Assembly (NCBI GenBank): GCA_001839685.1
Contig: MLAK01000733.1
Coordinates: 1-28,702, forward strand
Direction: 5' to 3'
DNA: 28,702 bases
From: Tritrichomonas foetus
Lineage: Eukaryota > Parabasalia > Tritrichomonadida > Tritrichomonadidae
Shown here: one piece after another, positions 16,721-25,237 of the stretch
Position numbering within the stretch: position 1 is the stretch's first letter
Layout of the letters: each line of letters starts with the position of its first letter
The notes under the pieces: generated by a model
Seen by the model: the letters and a program-made list of their open reading frames with translations, nothing else
Databases searched by the model: none
What the model was told of the DNA's origin: nothing
Translations under genes and position numbers: made by a program

Positions 16721-19025
16721 ATGGAGAAACTCTTAAAAGCTTCACGTGAAGGCGATATCGACGAATTAAAAAGAATCGTGAACAGTGTTCCAGAAGACGA
16801 GGTTGAGGATTTCGTTAACTCACAAAAGGCAGTAACCGATATTACTGCATTACATCTTGCCTCACGAGGAGGATTCTTAGATATTTGCGAATATCTCTAT
16901 CAATATGGTGCATCGCTCGATCTTACAAACACAGACGATCGCACAGCTTTACATTTTGCCGCAATGAAAGGATTCACAGAAGTTTGTTCTTTTCTTATCG
17001 AAAATGGAGCAATTTTGGACCCACGAGATGTTTTTCAATTTAATTTATCGAGTTTTTATTCTTTTTCTTATTTCGTTCATACTTCTGATTAACGGAGTTA
17101 CAATTTATTATTAACAAGCGACACCACTACATTATGCGATCGAACATGGATATTGTGAAATTGTACAACTTTTCGCCGATAATGGATGTGATTTGAATAT
17201 GTTGAATGGTGTTACTTTCTTTGTTAACTGAAAGTTATTTTTTATACTTTACAAAGTTTTATTTTATTATTTATTTATCACCACTTCAATTAGCATGCAA
17301 GTGTGGACATCCAGAAATTCTTAAAATTTTAATTGGCTATGATGTTAAAGTTAATGCAAAGAAGCGCGGTGAAATGCCACCAATTCTCTATGCCATTAAT
17401 TGCATTTCTGACTCCGAACAGCCCGATAAAGTTTCTGAGTGTGTTGAAATTCTTGTTGAACATAATGCAGACATAAATTGTGCATTCACAGATGGTGAAT
17501 ATGCTGGTGAAACCGCACTTATATCTGCATGTCGTTTGAACCTTCCAGAAGTTGTGAAAAGACTCATTGAAAAGAAGGCAAACATCAGCGCAGTTTCAAA
17601 AGCGGGAAAAACATCATTATATTATGCTGTTTATAACAAGAGCCTTGACATTTTGAATACACTTTTAAGCGCATCACCATCATTTGAGGACTTGAACCGC
17701 AAATATGAAAACAACAAAACACTTGTACATGTGTGCCTTTACAAGATTGAACAAACATACCAAGCCAATGATTCGCTTAAAGTCTTAAAAGTTTTACTTG
17801 ATCAAGGTTTGGAGCCAGATGCAAGCGACTCAGAAGGTGATACTGCACTCCACATTGCTGCACCAAAGAAATCTGCTGTTGAACTCGTCAAATTCTTAAT
17901 CCATCAAGGATTAGATCCACAACAAACCAACAAGAAAGACAGAACAGTTTTTTCTATCGCTCATCCAGCAATTGTTCCAGTAATTTCTGAAGCATTAATG
18001 GATGAAGAAACAATTGCTGCACAACAAGAGAGACTTAAATACAGAAGGGAAAAGGAGAAAGAAGAAATGCTAAATCGTAGAGATGAAAAAATCAATGCAA
18101 TGTCAAAATCCTATGTTAGAGATGACAATGAAAGGACTGTCATGATCAACAAAAACGCTAAAAAACATGCACAGCTTCTTGCTATGACAAAAAGAAATGG
18201 TACATTAAGAACATCAACACCAAAATCTGCTAAACTCACACCAGTAAAGAAAACAGAGGCTCGTCCATGGGGTGGTTCCAGACAAACAGCCAAATTCCAA
18301 CGTGAAATGAGATTGAAGATCAGAAATGTGAAGAAGGAAATTCTTGGTGAGTTAGATGAACTCAGAAAAGCAGTAGAAGATGTCAAAAAGCGTGTTTATA
18401 TTGAAGCTGGCATCATCAGTGAAAGTGATGAAGGAAGTCAAAATGAGGATAGTAATTTCGAATCTGATGAACAATCATTCCAAAATACGCTTCCTCCACC
18501 AACAGAAACACCAGAAGCAACAGAAAATGTAGAAGCAACAGAAACACCAGAAACAGCAGAAGCAACAGAAACACNAGANACAGCAGAAGCAACAGAATCA
18601 ACAGAAACAGCAGAGGCAACAGAAACACTAGAAGCAGCAGAAGCAACAGAAACAACCGAATCATCACAACAACCACAACAAATGGCGCAAGCTCATACTG
18701 AAGAACAGAATCAACAGAAACAGCAGAGGCAACAGAAACACTAGAAGCAGCAGAAGCAACAGAAACAACCGAATCATCACAACAACCACAACAAATGGCG
18801 CAAGCTCATACTGAAGAACCAACTGAAAATATGGATGATACTAGCAATATTATCGACAATCTACTAATTGATAGCAATACAATAGAAAATAACGAATTAG
18901 CAAGCTACGAGCTTAATGAAGATTCGCAGATAGGGAATACTAACTATTCCCTCACTGCTAGTCAACTTCAAGATCTCATAGACGATGAATCATCTTTCAG
19001 TATCAGCAAGCTTGGTGAAGCCTAA
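16721..19025 (+). CDS. ankyrin-repeat protein gene, interrupted three times as it stands
   Basis: Scaffold or adaptor type protein of about ten ankyrin repeats followed by a basic helical region, a Glu/Ala/Thr repeat tract and an acidic tail. As written, three open parts are found: 16721-17092, about 17118-17218 (TPLHYAIEHGYCEIVQLF) and about 17277-18744, plus a last part ending at 19025 (SISKLGEA). Removing 17039-17117 and 17219-17276 restores perfect 33-residue spacing of the ankyrin repeats. Collapsing a 113-bp duplication joins the last part in frame. The result would be 106 + 34 + 545 codons, 684 residues. The first two gaps may be introns and the third an assembly error or a real mutation. 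Ankyrin proteins bind other proteins, and the partner is unknown. An ATG at 17206 lies inside this gene and is not a real start. Confidence 0.75.
17039..17117 (+). other. candidate intron or insertion 1 in the ankyrin gene (79 nt)
   Basis: A T-rich stretch with stop codons separates DPRDVFQ from TPLHYAIEHGY. Removing 79 bases gives DVFQ-A-TPLH, the exact ankyrin spacing. Its borders share CAA, so the removed piece may be shifted by up to three bases. It has no GT-AG ends at these borders. A GT-AG alternative, 17052-17118 (67 bases, ending ATTAACAAG), also keeps the frame but adds four residues to the repeat. Confidence 0.5.
17219..17276 (+). other. candidate intron or insertion 2 in the ankyrin gene (58 nt)
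   Basis: A T-rich stretch separates CDLNMLNGVT from SPLQLACKCGH, at the same position of the next ankyrin repeat as insertion 1. Removal of 58 bases gives canonical spacing, and its borders share TTT. GT-AG alternatives are 17211-17256 and 17223-17256, which keep the frame but add an unlikely FYFIIYL segment to the repeat. Confidence 0.45.
18501..18660 (+). repeat. degenerate coding repeat for Glu/Ala/Thr-rich tract
   Basis: Repeats of the type ACAGAAACA and GCAGAAGCA encode TETPEAT- and TAEATE-like units. Two unresolved bases (N at 18575 and 18579) lie within it, showing that the sequence could not be settled here. Confidence 0.8.
18591..18819 (+). repeat. tandem duplication with 113-bp period
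   Basis: 18591-18706 and 18704-18819 match exactly over 116 bases with period 113. Because 113 is not a multiple of three, the second copy is read in another frame and ends the ankyrin frame at 18744. Collapsing it restores the frame through to 19025. The nearby N bases favour an assembly artefact. Confidence 0.9.
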
Positions 19026-19588
19026 GTTCATGCCGCCTTTTTTAATAAATGGAAATGATTTCATTCAATCCATCTTTATATTACATTTATCTCTCCCATC
19101 TATCTCTATAAATAGTGGCAAACAAAAGTAAATATGATATATGTCATATTGATTTCAAACATATTTTGCAAAAAAGAAAATATGATATAATAAATTAATT
19201 GCTTTTCTGGACACTATTATGAACAAAAAAAAATGGTTCTTAATTATTAAACAGTGAGTTGAGAATATTTCGTGAGGAAGATAATTATCTTGAAACGAAC
19301 TAATGATTTCTCTATAACCAAAATTGAAATTAGGGAAATATAATTAAATCTTAATTTATTTTTATCTAATAATTTTAGAGAATCGCTAATTTTGCATTTT
19401 GACAAAAAACGGTTTCTCACGATCATTTTAGTGAAATGAAGTGAAATAAACGGTCTCTAGCAACTCATGTCATTTTATTAGCAAAGGTACTTTGTTAGAA
19501 AAAATTCAATGAAATGATACAAAACTGAGTTGTGTCAATCACAAAGTTCAGAAAAAAATTTAAGCATAGAATCGACGAAACCAAAAAA
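19026..19588. other. intergenic region between the ankyrin gene and the TerD-like gene
   Basis: AT-rich flank. TCATTTTATTA at 19470-19480 closely resembles the initiator-like motif of the second Myb gene, but it lies about 117 bases before the ATG at 19589 and would give an unusually long leader with an upstream ATG at 19509. The frame is open a little before the ATG without another ATG. Confidence 0.4.
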
Positions 19589-21256
19589 ATGAGTGATCAA
19601 AGAAATCAAATTTACGGCTTTTATCAGTTACGTATCATTTCGGCAGATAATCCACCTCAATGCAGTAAACTCTATGTCAAAATTTACTTATGTGGGGCAA
19701 TTCGATCATATATCGATAAAACCGGACCAGTTTCATACAAAAAGTGTGAATGGAAGACCGGTTGGTATTATTTCAATCCTGTTCGTGGAACTCGAATCCA
19801 TTTCGAGCTTTTTAATGATGATATCGGCGTTGATAAAATTTATGCAATTGGAAATTTCGACCCTAAAGTTATGAGAATAAGTCAGAATGGTGAAGTTATT
19901 CGTGTACCTCTCAATCATCTCAACGGAAACTATCAAAACGAGAAACAGCCAACATTCCTGAATGTGATAATTAATTATTTCCCGAGAAACATTCCAGAAT
20001 TACCTCCACCAAAATCAAACCTCGGTGGACCATTTTACATTTCTGTTGACCCACAGAAAACGATTGCTCTTCCAGACCTTCAAAGTCTTCAAAATTTCCC
20101 GAATTTGAGGTATTACAGGTTCCCTTACGAGTTGTCAGCATTTCTATTTGACGACCAAACGGGAACTTTCTCGTATGTTAATTCAGGAAATCGTGAATGT
20201 CCTGGTGCTCAGCATTCAGGTGTGCACATTCCAGGAAGTTATTCCTCACTTTCACCAGTCATTCGGCTCGATCCGAAAGCTTTAGAAAAATCCGGCAAAT
20301 ATGTTTATATTGTTTTATCTACTCCCAACTATACTCCTCTCAAGAATAATCTGAATAACACAACTAATACCAATGAGAGTGGTAATAATGATGAAGCTGA
20401 TGCTCGAGTGACTATTTGGAAAACTGATGAACCAGAAAATTCTTACAGTCGTGAAGATGATTTCAAAATTCGTGAGTCTGGAAATAAAATGGAACCTTTT
20501 GGTCAATTCGCTGTTCGTTGCAATGCAGAATCTTCCCTCATTGTTGTTGCTGTTGGTTATATTCGTGACGGCAAAATCACATTTGCAGAATTTAATCATT
20601 GCCTTGATAACGAAGCTGTTCCATCATTTCAAGATGCAAGCGAAGTGTTCCCACTTCTGCTAAAATCACTTAAATACGATTCCATTCCATCACCATATAC
20701 AACAGATACTAATAAAGTCATACCGAAAGTTGCCCAACTTGTTCCAAGATCGATTTCACAGCTTTTCAGAGTCGGATTTGATCCTCAAATCACTGCAGTT
20801 GTTGGAAATCTGAAAAAACATGCATTTTCAGCATTTTGTCTCAATTCAAATATGAAAACAATACTTACTTGCAATAAATCTTCACCTAACCAATTATCTG
20901 GGGCACTTTCATATGTTTCTGGAAACATTTCTATTGATCTCGGTCAAATTCCAAGCAGCGTCAACTATATCTGCTTCATAATTTACGGCGAAGAAACCCT
21001 TGAAAGAGAACTAACTTTCAAAAGCTATAAAACTAACGAGTCCTTATACATGAAGCTCCTTGTGAATAATCTTGAAGTGATAAAAACAAATGCAAAATAT
21101 AGTCGAACAAAGAATGCAATGCTTTGGTTCGCTCTTTACAGAGACCCCTTCGGAGGATGGAGCATTCTCAACGTGAGAGAGGGAGTAGAGGCTACAAATG
21201 AAGTGGACGTTGTTCAAATGTTTGTTCATGCAATGCAGAACATACTCGCGATCTAG
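19589..21256 (+). CDS. C2-like plus two TerD-like domains protein (555 aa)
   Basis: Cytosolic protein, probably calcium- or membrane-associated. Residues 8-132 form a beta-strand-rich segment that looks like a C2 domain (LYVKIYLCG, IHFELFNDD, GEVIRVPL). Two later halves share the TerD pattern. The first (about 175-340) has YELSAFLFDDQTGTFSYVNSG, a following QHSG, YVYIVLST, and FGQFAVRCNAESSLIVVAVGYIRDGKITF. The second (about 392-552) has HAFSAFCLNSNMKTI, ISIDLGQIPSSVNYICFIIYG and KNAMLWFALYRDPFGGWSIL, like the AMIFGELYR block of TerD proteins. TerD proteins bind calcium and are linked to stress responses in bacteria. The assignment rests on pattern reading only. Some calcium-binding Asp residues of TerD are not obvious. 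The start is the first ATG of the frame. The gene runs tail-to-tail with the 218-residue gene. Confidence 0.65.
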   Translation: MSDQRNQIYGFYQLRIISADNPPQCSKLYVKIYLCGAIRSYIDKTGPVSYKKCEWKTGWYYFNPVRGTRIHFELFNDDIGVDKIYAIGNFDPKVMRISQNGEVIRVPLNHLNGNYQNEKQPTFLNVIINYFPRNIPELPPPKSNLGGPFYISVDPQKTIALPDLQSLQNFPNLRYYRFPYELSAFLFDDQTGTFSYVNSGNRECPGAQHSGVHIPGSYSSLSPVIRLDPKALEKSGKYVYIVLSTPNYTPLKNNLNNTTNTNESGNNDEADARVTIWKTDEPENSYSREDDFKIRESGNKMEPFGQFAVRCNAESSLIVVAVGYIRDGKITFAEFNHCLDNEAVPSFQDASEVFPLLLKSLKYDSIPSPYTTDTNKVIPKVAQLVPRSISQLFRVGFDPQITAVVGNLKKHAFSAFCLNSNMKTILTCNKSSPNQLSGALSYVSGNISIDLGQIPSSVNYICFIIYGEETLERELTFKSYKTNESLYMKLLVNNLEVIKTNAKYSRTKNAMLWFALYRDPFGGWSILNVREGVEATNEVDVVQMFVHAMQNILAI

Positions 21257-21638
21257 TGTATTCTATTTGACTAAATACATGAATTATGTCTCTTTCATTT
21301 TGTTGTCTCTATCATTTTGTTGTTTCTTTCATTTTGCTATTTCTTTTATTTTGTTGTTTCTTTTATTTTGTTGTTTCTTCTTTCTTTTATCTTGTTTGTA
21401 TGAGTTTTTTATGCATTTCAAATGACACATCTTTCTTTATTTTTGAATGCTTTTTCATAATTTGATTGTACATTATTTTGCATGAGAATGAATTTTGGAA
21501 ACTCCAAATTTAAATTTTTGTTCAAGCAGCTCTTTTCATTCTAAACTTCAGCTGAATTCTGCTAATAAAACACAAACACATAAAGAAAGCGAATGAGTCG
21601 CAGAAAATATAAAGAAGCGTTTGGATTCACTCATTTTT
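21257..21638. other. intergenic region between tail-to-tail genes, with a minisatellite
   Basis: Contains the five-copy 17-bp minisatellite at 21289-21373 and further T-rich DNA. No gene. Neither flanking gene should have its promoter here. Confidence 0.5.
21289..21373. repeat. minisatellite, five copies of a 17-bp unit
   Basis: Units begin at 21289, 21306, 21323, 21340 and 21357. The consensus is TTTCTTTCATTTTGTTG, and the last two units are identical (TTTCTTTTATTTTGTTG). It starts 33 bases after the stop of the TerD-like gene and so may lie in its 3' untranslated region. Confidence 0.85.
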
Positions 21639-22295
21639 TTACTCAGAAATACACTTAAGGATATTTGTGAAGTGAGCAAAGAAGTCCTGTGTGGCGACAA
21701 CCGGTCCGATGGACTTGCACCAGTCAGCGACAGTTGTGACTGGCGAGACGTGGTCACGAACGATGGAGACTGGCAAGTTGGCAACACTACCACCGAGGCA
21801 CGCTGTTACGTTGATGAACGATCCGCGAAGGTATTGGTTAAGGCTGTTCTTTGATTCTGGGATTTTTCCTGACAAGTAGTCGGCGGTTACTGGATAGCCA
21901 ACGTTTGGCAATATTCCATCAACGAAAGTATTGACGACATCTGCTGGAGAAACTGTGGTCTTTCCTGTTGTATGTAATTGCTGGGCCTTGGCGATTGGGT
22001 AGTTGATGGCTGTTATGACGGCTGCTGCTGTGATGGCGTTGATTCCGTAAACGGCTGCCTTATTGTTGCCTTTTTTGACGAGTTCACGATAGGCCTTTGA
22101 GTTTTTCTGAAGAATTTCTACAGCGATATCGTAGGCAACGAAGTTTGTGCCTGTCTGCAAGCCGTTATAGACTGAATTTACCCAGTCGACTTTTTGGCCG
22201 CTTCCGCTAATGCCGTTGAGAAAGACATCTGTCGAGATGCTGGCGAGTGTGGCACCGAGGAAGGTTTTCGTGGATTCCTTGGAGAAGTCGCTCAT
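21639..22295 (-). CDS. unrecognised 218-residue protein with GC-rich codons
   Basis: I do not recognise the family. The protein has several small-residue-rich, weakly hydrophobic segments (about 11-28, 81-103, 125-140 and 155-180), including AVYGINAITAAAVITAINYP and LGGSVANLPVSIV. There are no charged clusters and no signal peptide. Two similar N-x-P elements (INYPIAKAQQ, VANLPVSIVRD) suggest an internal twofold layout, faintly like small organelle membrane proteins such as carriers or Tim17-type proteins, but no diagnostic motif is present. Third codon positions are mostly C or G, unlike its neighbours. In trichomonads this usually marks high expression. The ATG at 22295 follows a near-perfect initiator 21 bases upstream. 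The stop TAA is followed by A residues, giving an overlapping TAAA. A hydrogenosomal membrane protein is one possibility, purely by inference. Confidence 0.85.
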   Translation of the reverse strand: MSDFSKESTKTFLGATLASISTDVFLNGISGSGQKVDWVNSVYNGLQTGTNFVAYDIAVEILQKNSKAYRELVKKGNNKAAVYGINAITAAAVITAINYPIAKAQQLHTTGKTTVSPADVVNTFVDGILPNVGYPVTADYLSGKIPESKNSLNQYLRGSFINVTACLGGSVANLPVSIVRDHVSPVTTVADWCKSIGPVVATQDFFAHFTNILKCISE

Positions 22296-22307
22296 TTTGA
22301 TGAGAAA

Positions 22308-22318
22308 GAAAAAAATGA
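22308..22318 (-). promoter_or_regulatory. initiator element of the 218-residue gene
   Basis: The minus strand reads TCATTTTTTTC, a good fit to TCAYTWY. Start at the A (22316) gives a 21-base leader before the ATG at 22295. Confidence 0.5.
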
Positions 22319-22391
22319 TGTTAAAATTTCAGATTATTGTCAATATTTTCAATGCCTGGTTAAACTTTTTCTGTAAAAATGATGTTAAAAT
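22311..22391. repeat. pair of 17-base direct repeats
   Basis: AAAAATGATGTTAAAAT occurs at 22311-22327 and again at 22375-22391, 64 bases apart. They lie upstream of the 218-residue gene, and the first overlaps its initiator. They could be paired regulatory sites or a small local duplication. Confidence 0.6.
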
Positions 22392-22847
22392 CGAAGAGTA
22401 TTGAAATTTTCGACAATAAATGAGGATGAATCGAACTTTTTGTGATTCAATCCACGAAAATCCTAGAAATATTTTTATCGTACAATAAATTCTGAAAATG
22501 CTAAATCACTAATCAATTGATTTTTTTGCTTTGTGATATCAGTTCTTGGATAAACATTTCATTTTTCTATTTACATATAAAAAAAATACATCAAAAAAAT
22601 TATCAAATTCTCATTGACACTTGGAATTAAATATTAGTGAGAAAAGCCACATAATCATGTATATTCTTTTGCTATCATATGATTTTTTTTATGTCTTTGT
22701 TGATTATTTTCTTTATTGATAAGTTTTGTCACAAATGATTTTAATTAGTTTTCATTCGATATTTTTTTTCAATGAGTGAGAGGTATTAATTAACATGAAT
22801 TAAAATAGAATTAGAGAAATAGAAATAAACCAATAAAAACATTTTAA
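22392..22847. other. intergenic region upstream of the 218-residue gene
   Basis: AT-rich DNA with homopolymer runs. It holds the distal promoter of the 218-residue gene and the 3' flank of the coiled-coil gene. No other gene seen. Confidence 0.45.
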
Positions 22848-24989
22848 TCAATGAATTGATTGTACTTCGACATTTTTGAATTCACTTTCTGGAACAACAT
22901 CTTCATTAGGCTGGCCGGGTTCTTCACGAGGTGAATTATACAATTTTGATGCATTTTCTTCTACAACTTCATGAAGTTTTGGTGAATGGATTGGCGTTTC
23001 TTCTCCTGAAGCCAAATTTGAATCAATCAATGGTGCAAGTCTTGAACCAGAAAGTTTGGCAGACGAAGAATCTTTCGATCCAAGTTTTGAATTTCCTTTT
23101 GGCGATTTAATTTTTGGTCGATTACTAGAATTCATACTTTTTGTAGGAGATCTTCGACCGAGAGAAGTAGAAGCTGCCCTTTTTCTAGAAATTGGGTTAG
23201 ATTCTTCTTTTTCTCGAATTAGTTGAATTCTTTCGTCATCTACCAAGTCAAGATTAATCTGATTTTGCTTAATGTTTCTCTTTTCGCATTCCCTTTTAAT
23301 TTGTTTATCAAGGTTATTAATTCTATTAATTATACCTCTCACTGAAGCTTCTTTACATGTTAACATTTCACTTCTTCTCATATTAGAGTATTCTTTAAAT
23401 GATTTCAAGTTTCTCTCCTGTGCAGCAATTAGTCTCTTCTTTTTAAGACGATAATAAGAATCTAATTTAGCGAAGTTATGTTCTTCTTCTTCAATTTGAA
23501 TAATGTCAGCTTGTTTTTGAAGCATGATAGCGCCATTGAAATCTTTTGTAATGGCCAAATATTTTTCTTTTGATCGAAGTTTCAAATAACCAACAGAATT
23601 TCGCTTAAAAAGGGGAGGCAAGTCTTCAGGAATATTATTATCAAATGTATTTAGTTCTTCTTGGTGTTTGAGATTAATTTGATCAATTTTAGTTTGTGTG
23701 TCAAGATCATGATTATTTACAATATCGTCCCAATCATTATTTGTTGCGTCTAAAATTGCTTGTAATTCATTTTTCTTTGCAACAAGTTGCTCAATATTCC
23801 CTTTATTTGCATTAAAGTTTTCTTGTTTATAAATCAATTTATTTGTTCTAGCCAAAGCATTTGATGCGCTTCGAGCATCAACGTAATTTCCTCTGTTAAC
23901 CATTTCTCTTTCGTATTCACGTAATTGATGCGCAGCCTTTTTCAATTCTTCAATTGTTGTCTCTTCATCAGGTTTTTCTTCATTAAATAATTTCTGAGAA
24001 AGTTCATCTAATGGTGTTAATTCTTTAGCATTATAGTCATTTTTAGTCATTGCAGCTCTTGGGATTTTGTTGCTTTTTGGTGAGGTATAAATGGCATATC
24101 TTCTCATGATATGTTCATTGAATTTGATACTGTCTGGAATCGATTTCATTTCTTGATTATAAGATATTCGTTTTTTGTATCTTTTCAGAGAACGGTTTGC
24201 ATTTGTTGATAGAGCAGATTTGGGTCGTTGGTCTTTCTTTTGGAAAGAAGAATCAGAATCATGAACGAAATCAGTTTTAAAAGCATCTTGAGTTTTTTTC
24301 CCATCTGATTGAAAAGCAAATTCTGAACTATTGTCATCTTCTGGATTTGTTGTTTCTTTTGATTTTTCTCGTTTGTTATTCATATTATTAAGTCGATTAA
24401 GATTAGATCCATTTAGACCATTGGGTGATGTGGTTGCTGGAGAAGAATGATTATCATCATTCGGCGAAAAACTGACAACACGGACTCTCTTTGTTTCAGG
24501 AGATTTTGTACTACTTTCATTTGTTTTTGATGAATCACTTTTAACTAACTTGTCACCTTGATTGGTACTACTTATTTTATGTTCTTCTATTAATTCTGGA
24601 TTGATATCTGGTTTATTTTCAGATTTATTATGTGAGGAGTTTGATGCACCTGATGATTGATTTGATACAGAATTATTTTGATCTGACGAAGGTTGATTTT
24701 GATTTGATAAAGATTGATTTTGACTAGATTGCTGAGGCGGCTGATCATTTTCTGGTTTATTGATGATTTCCGAATTATTTTGATTTTCATTTTGAATGAT
24801 GCTGTCTTGATTTTCGAATAGATTTTCAATATTTTTGGGACTTAAGTTTTGTGTTTCTGGCTTTGAATCGAAATTGTTATTTAAATGATCGCCTTTACCT
24901 TTTCCACCTTCTGAAGAAGTTATGATAGCATTTGCGATTTCAGTCTGGAATAGCGAATCATCACGTTGATTCGCTTCCTGATTAGACAT
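22848..24989 (-). CDS. coiled-coil protein with Asn/Ser/Gln-rich N-terminus (713 aa)
   Basis: No enzymatic domain is recognised. Residues 1-320 are low-complexity, rich in Asn, Ser, Gln and Lys, and likely disordered, with possible phosphorylation sites (SFSPNDD, SPKSNK). Residues about 323-575 are charged and helical, typical of coiled coil. Within them, DLPPLFKRNS (456-465) is followed by LRSKEKYLAITKDFNGAIML (471-490), where the LRxxEKxL...F..A pattern looks like a conserved element seen in long helical proteins of trichomonads, though I cannot name the family. The tail (580-713) is basic, then Ser/Pro-rich. It may be a cytoskeletal or scaffold protein. The ATG at 24989 follows TCATTCA directly. 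The stop TGA is followed within three bases by TAAA. Confidence 0.85.
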   Translation of the reverse strand: MSNQEANQRDDSLFQTEIANAIITSSEGGKGKGDHLNNNFDSKPETQNLSPKNIENLFENQDSIIQNENQNNSEIINKPENDQPPQQSSQNQSLSNQNQPSSDQNNSVSNQSSGASNSSHNKSENKPDINPELIEEHKISSTNQGDKLVKSDSSKTNESSTKSPETKRVRVVSFSPNDDNHSSPATTSPNGLNGSNLNRLNNMNNKREKSKETTNPEDDNSSEFAFQSDGKKTQDAFKTDFVHDSDSSFQKKDQRPKSALSTNANRSLKRYKKRISYNQEMKSIPDSIKFNEHIMRRYAIYTSPKSNKIPRAAMTKNDYNAKELTPLDELSQKLFNEEKPDEETTIEELKKAAHQLREYEREMVNRGNYVDARSASNALARTNKLIYKQENFNANKGNIEQLVAKKNELQAILDATNNDWDDIVNNHDLDTQTKIDQINLKHQEELNTFDNNIPEDLPPLFKRNSVGYLKLRSKEKYLAITKDFNGAIMLQKQADIIQIEEEEHNFAKLDSYYRLKKKRLIAAQERNLKSFKEYSNMRRSEMLTCKEASVRGIINRINNLDKQIKRECEKRNIKQNQINLDLVDDERIQLIREKEESNPISRKRAASTSLGRRSPTKSMNSSNRPKIKSPKGNSKLGSKDSSSAKLSGSRLAPLIDSNLASGEETPIHSPKLHEVVEENASKLYNSPREEPGQPNEDVVPESEFKNVEVQSIH

Positions 24990-24990
24990 T

Positions 24991-24996
24991 GAATGA
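24991..24996 (-). promoter_or_regulatory. initiator-like element of the coiled-coil gene
   Basis: The minus strand reads TTCATTCA immediately before the ATG. The A (24994) would give a leader of five bases, very short but within the trichomonad range. The ankyrin gene has the same motif. Confidence 0.45.
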
Positions 24997-25237
24997 AGAA
25001 AATTTGATTTAGTTGTGTTTTAACGGATTTTACCTGTTTTCGCATTCACCTTTATTTGACCTAAAAAAAGTATTTGCTTCTCGAGATGATGGAATGAATG
25101 TTCTCACACTATTTTCACATCATATGACATATTCATGAATTTATAAATAACACACCATATTTCCCAAAAGATTCATATGAATTCATATAATTACAATTGA
25201 TAAAAAATCAAGATTTGTGAAAATATAATGAATAATT
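24997..25237. other. short intergenic region with palindromic AT-rich sites
   Basis: Contains a 14-bp palindrome ATATGAATTCATAT (25175-25188) overlapping the 12-bp palindrome ATTCATATGAAT (25171-25182). These could be protein-binding sites. There is no gene. Confidence 0.5.

Noticed and set aside
17206..17280. ATG at 17206 as the start of a separate 512-residue gene
   Set aside because: The first 24 residues are translated from the second insertion and are not ankyrin-like; the preceding exon clearly belongs to the same repeat array.
18795..19025. Separate 76-residue gene starting MAQAHTEE
   Set aside because: It is the second copy of the 113-bp duplication followed by the natural C-terminus of the ankyrin protein.
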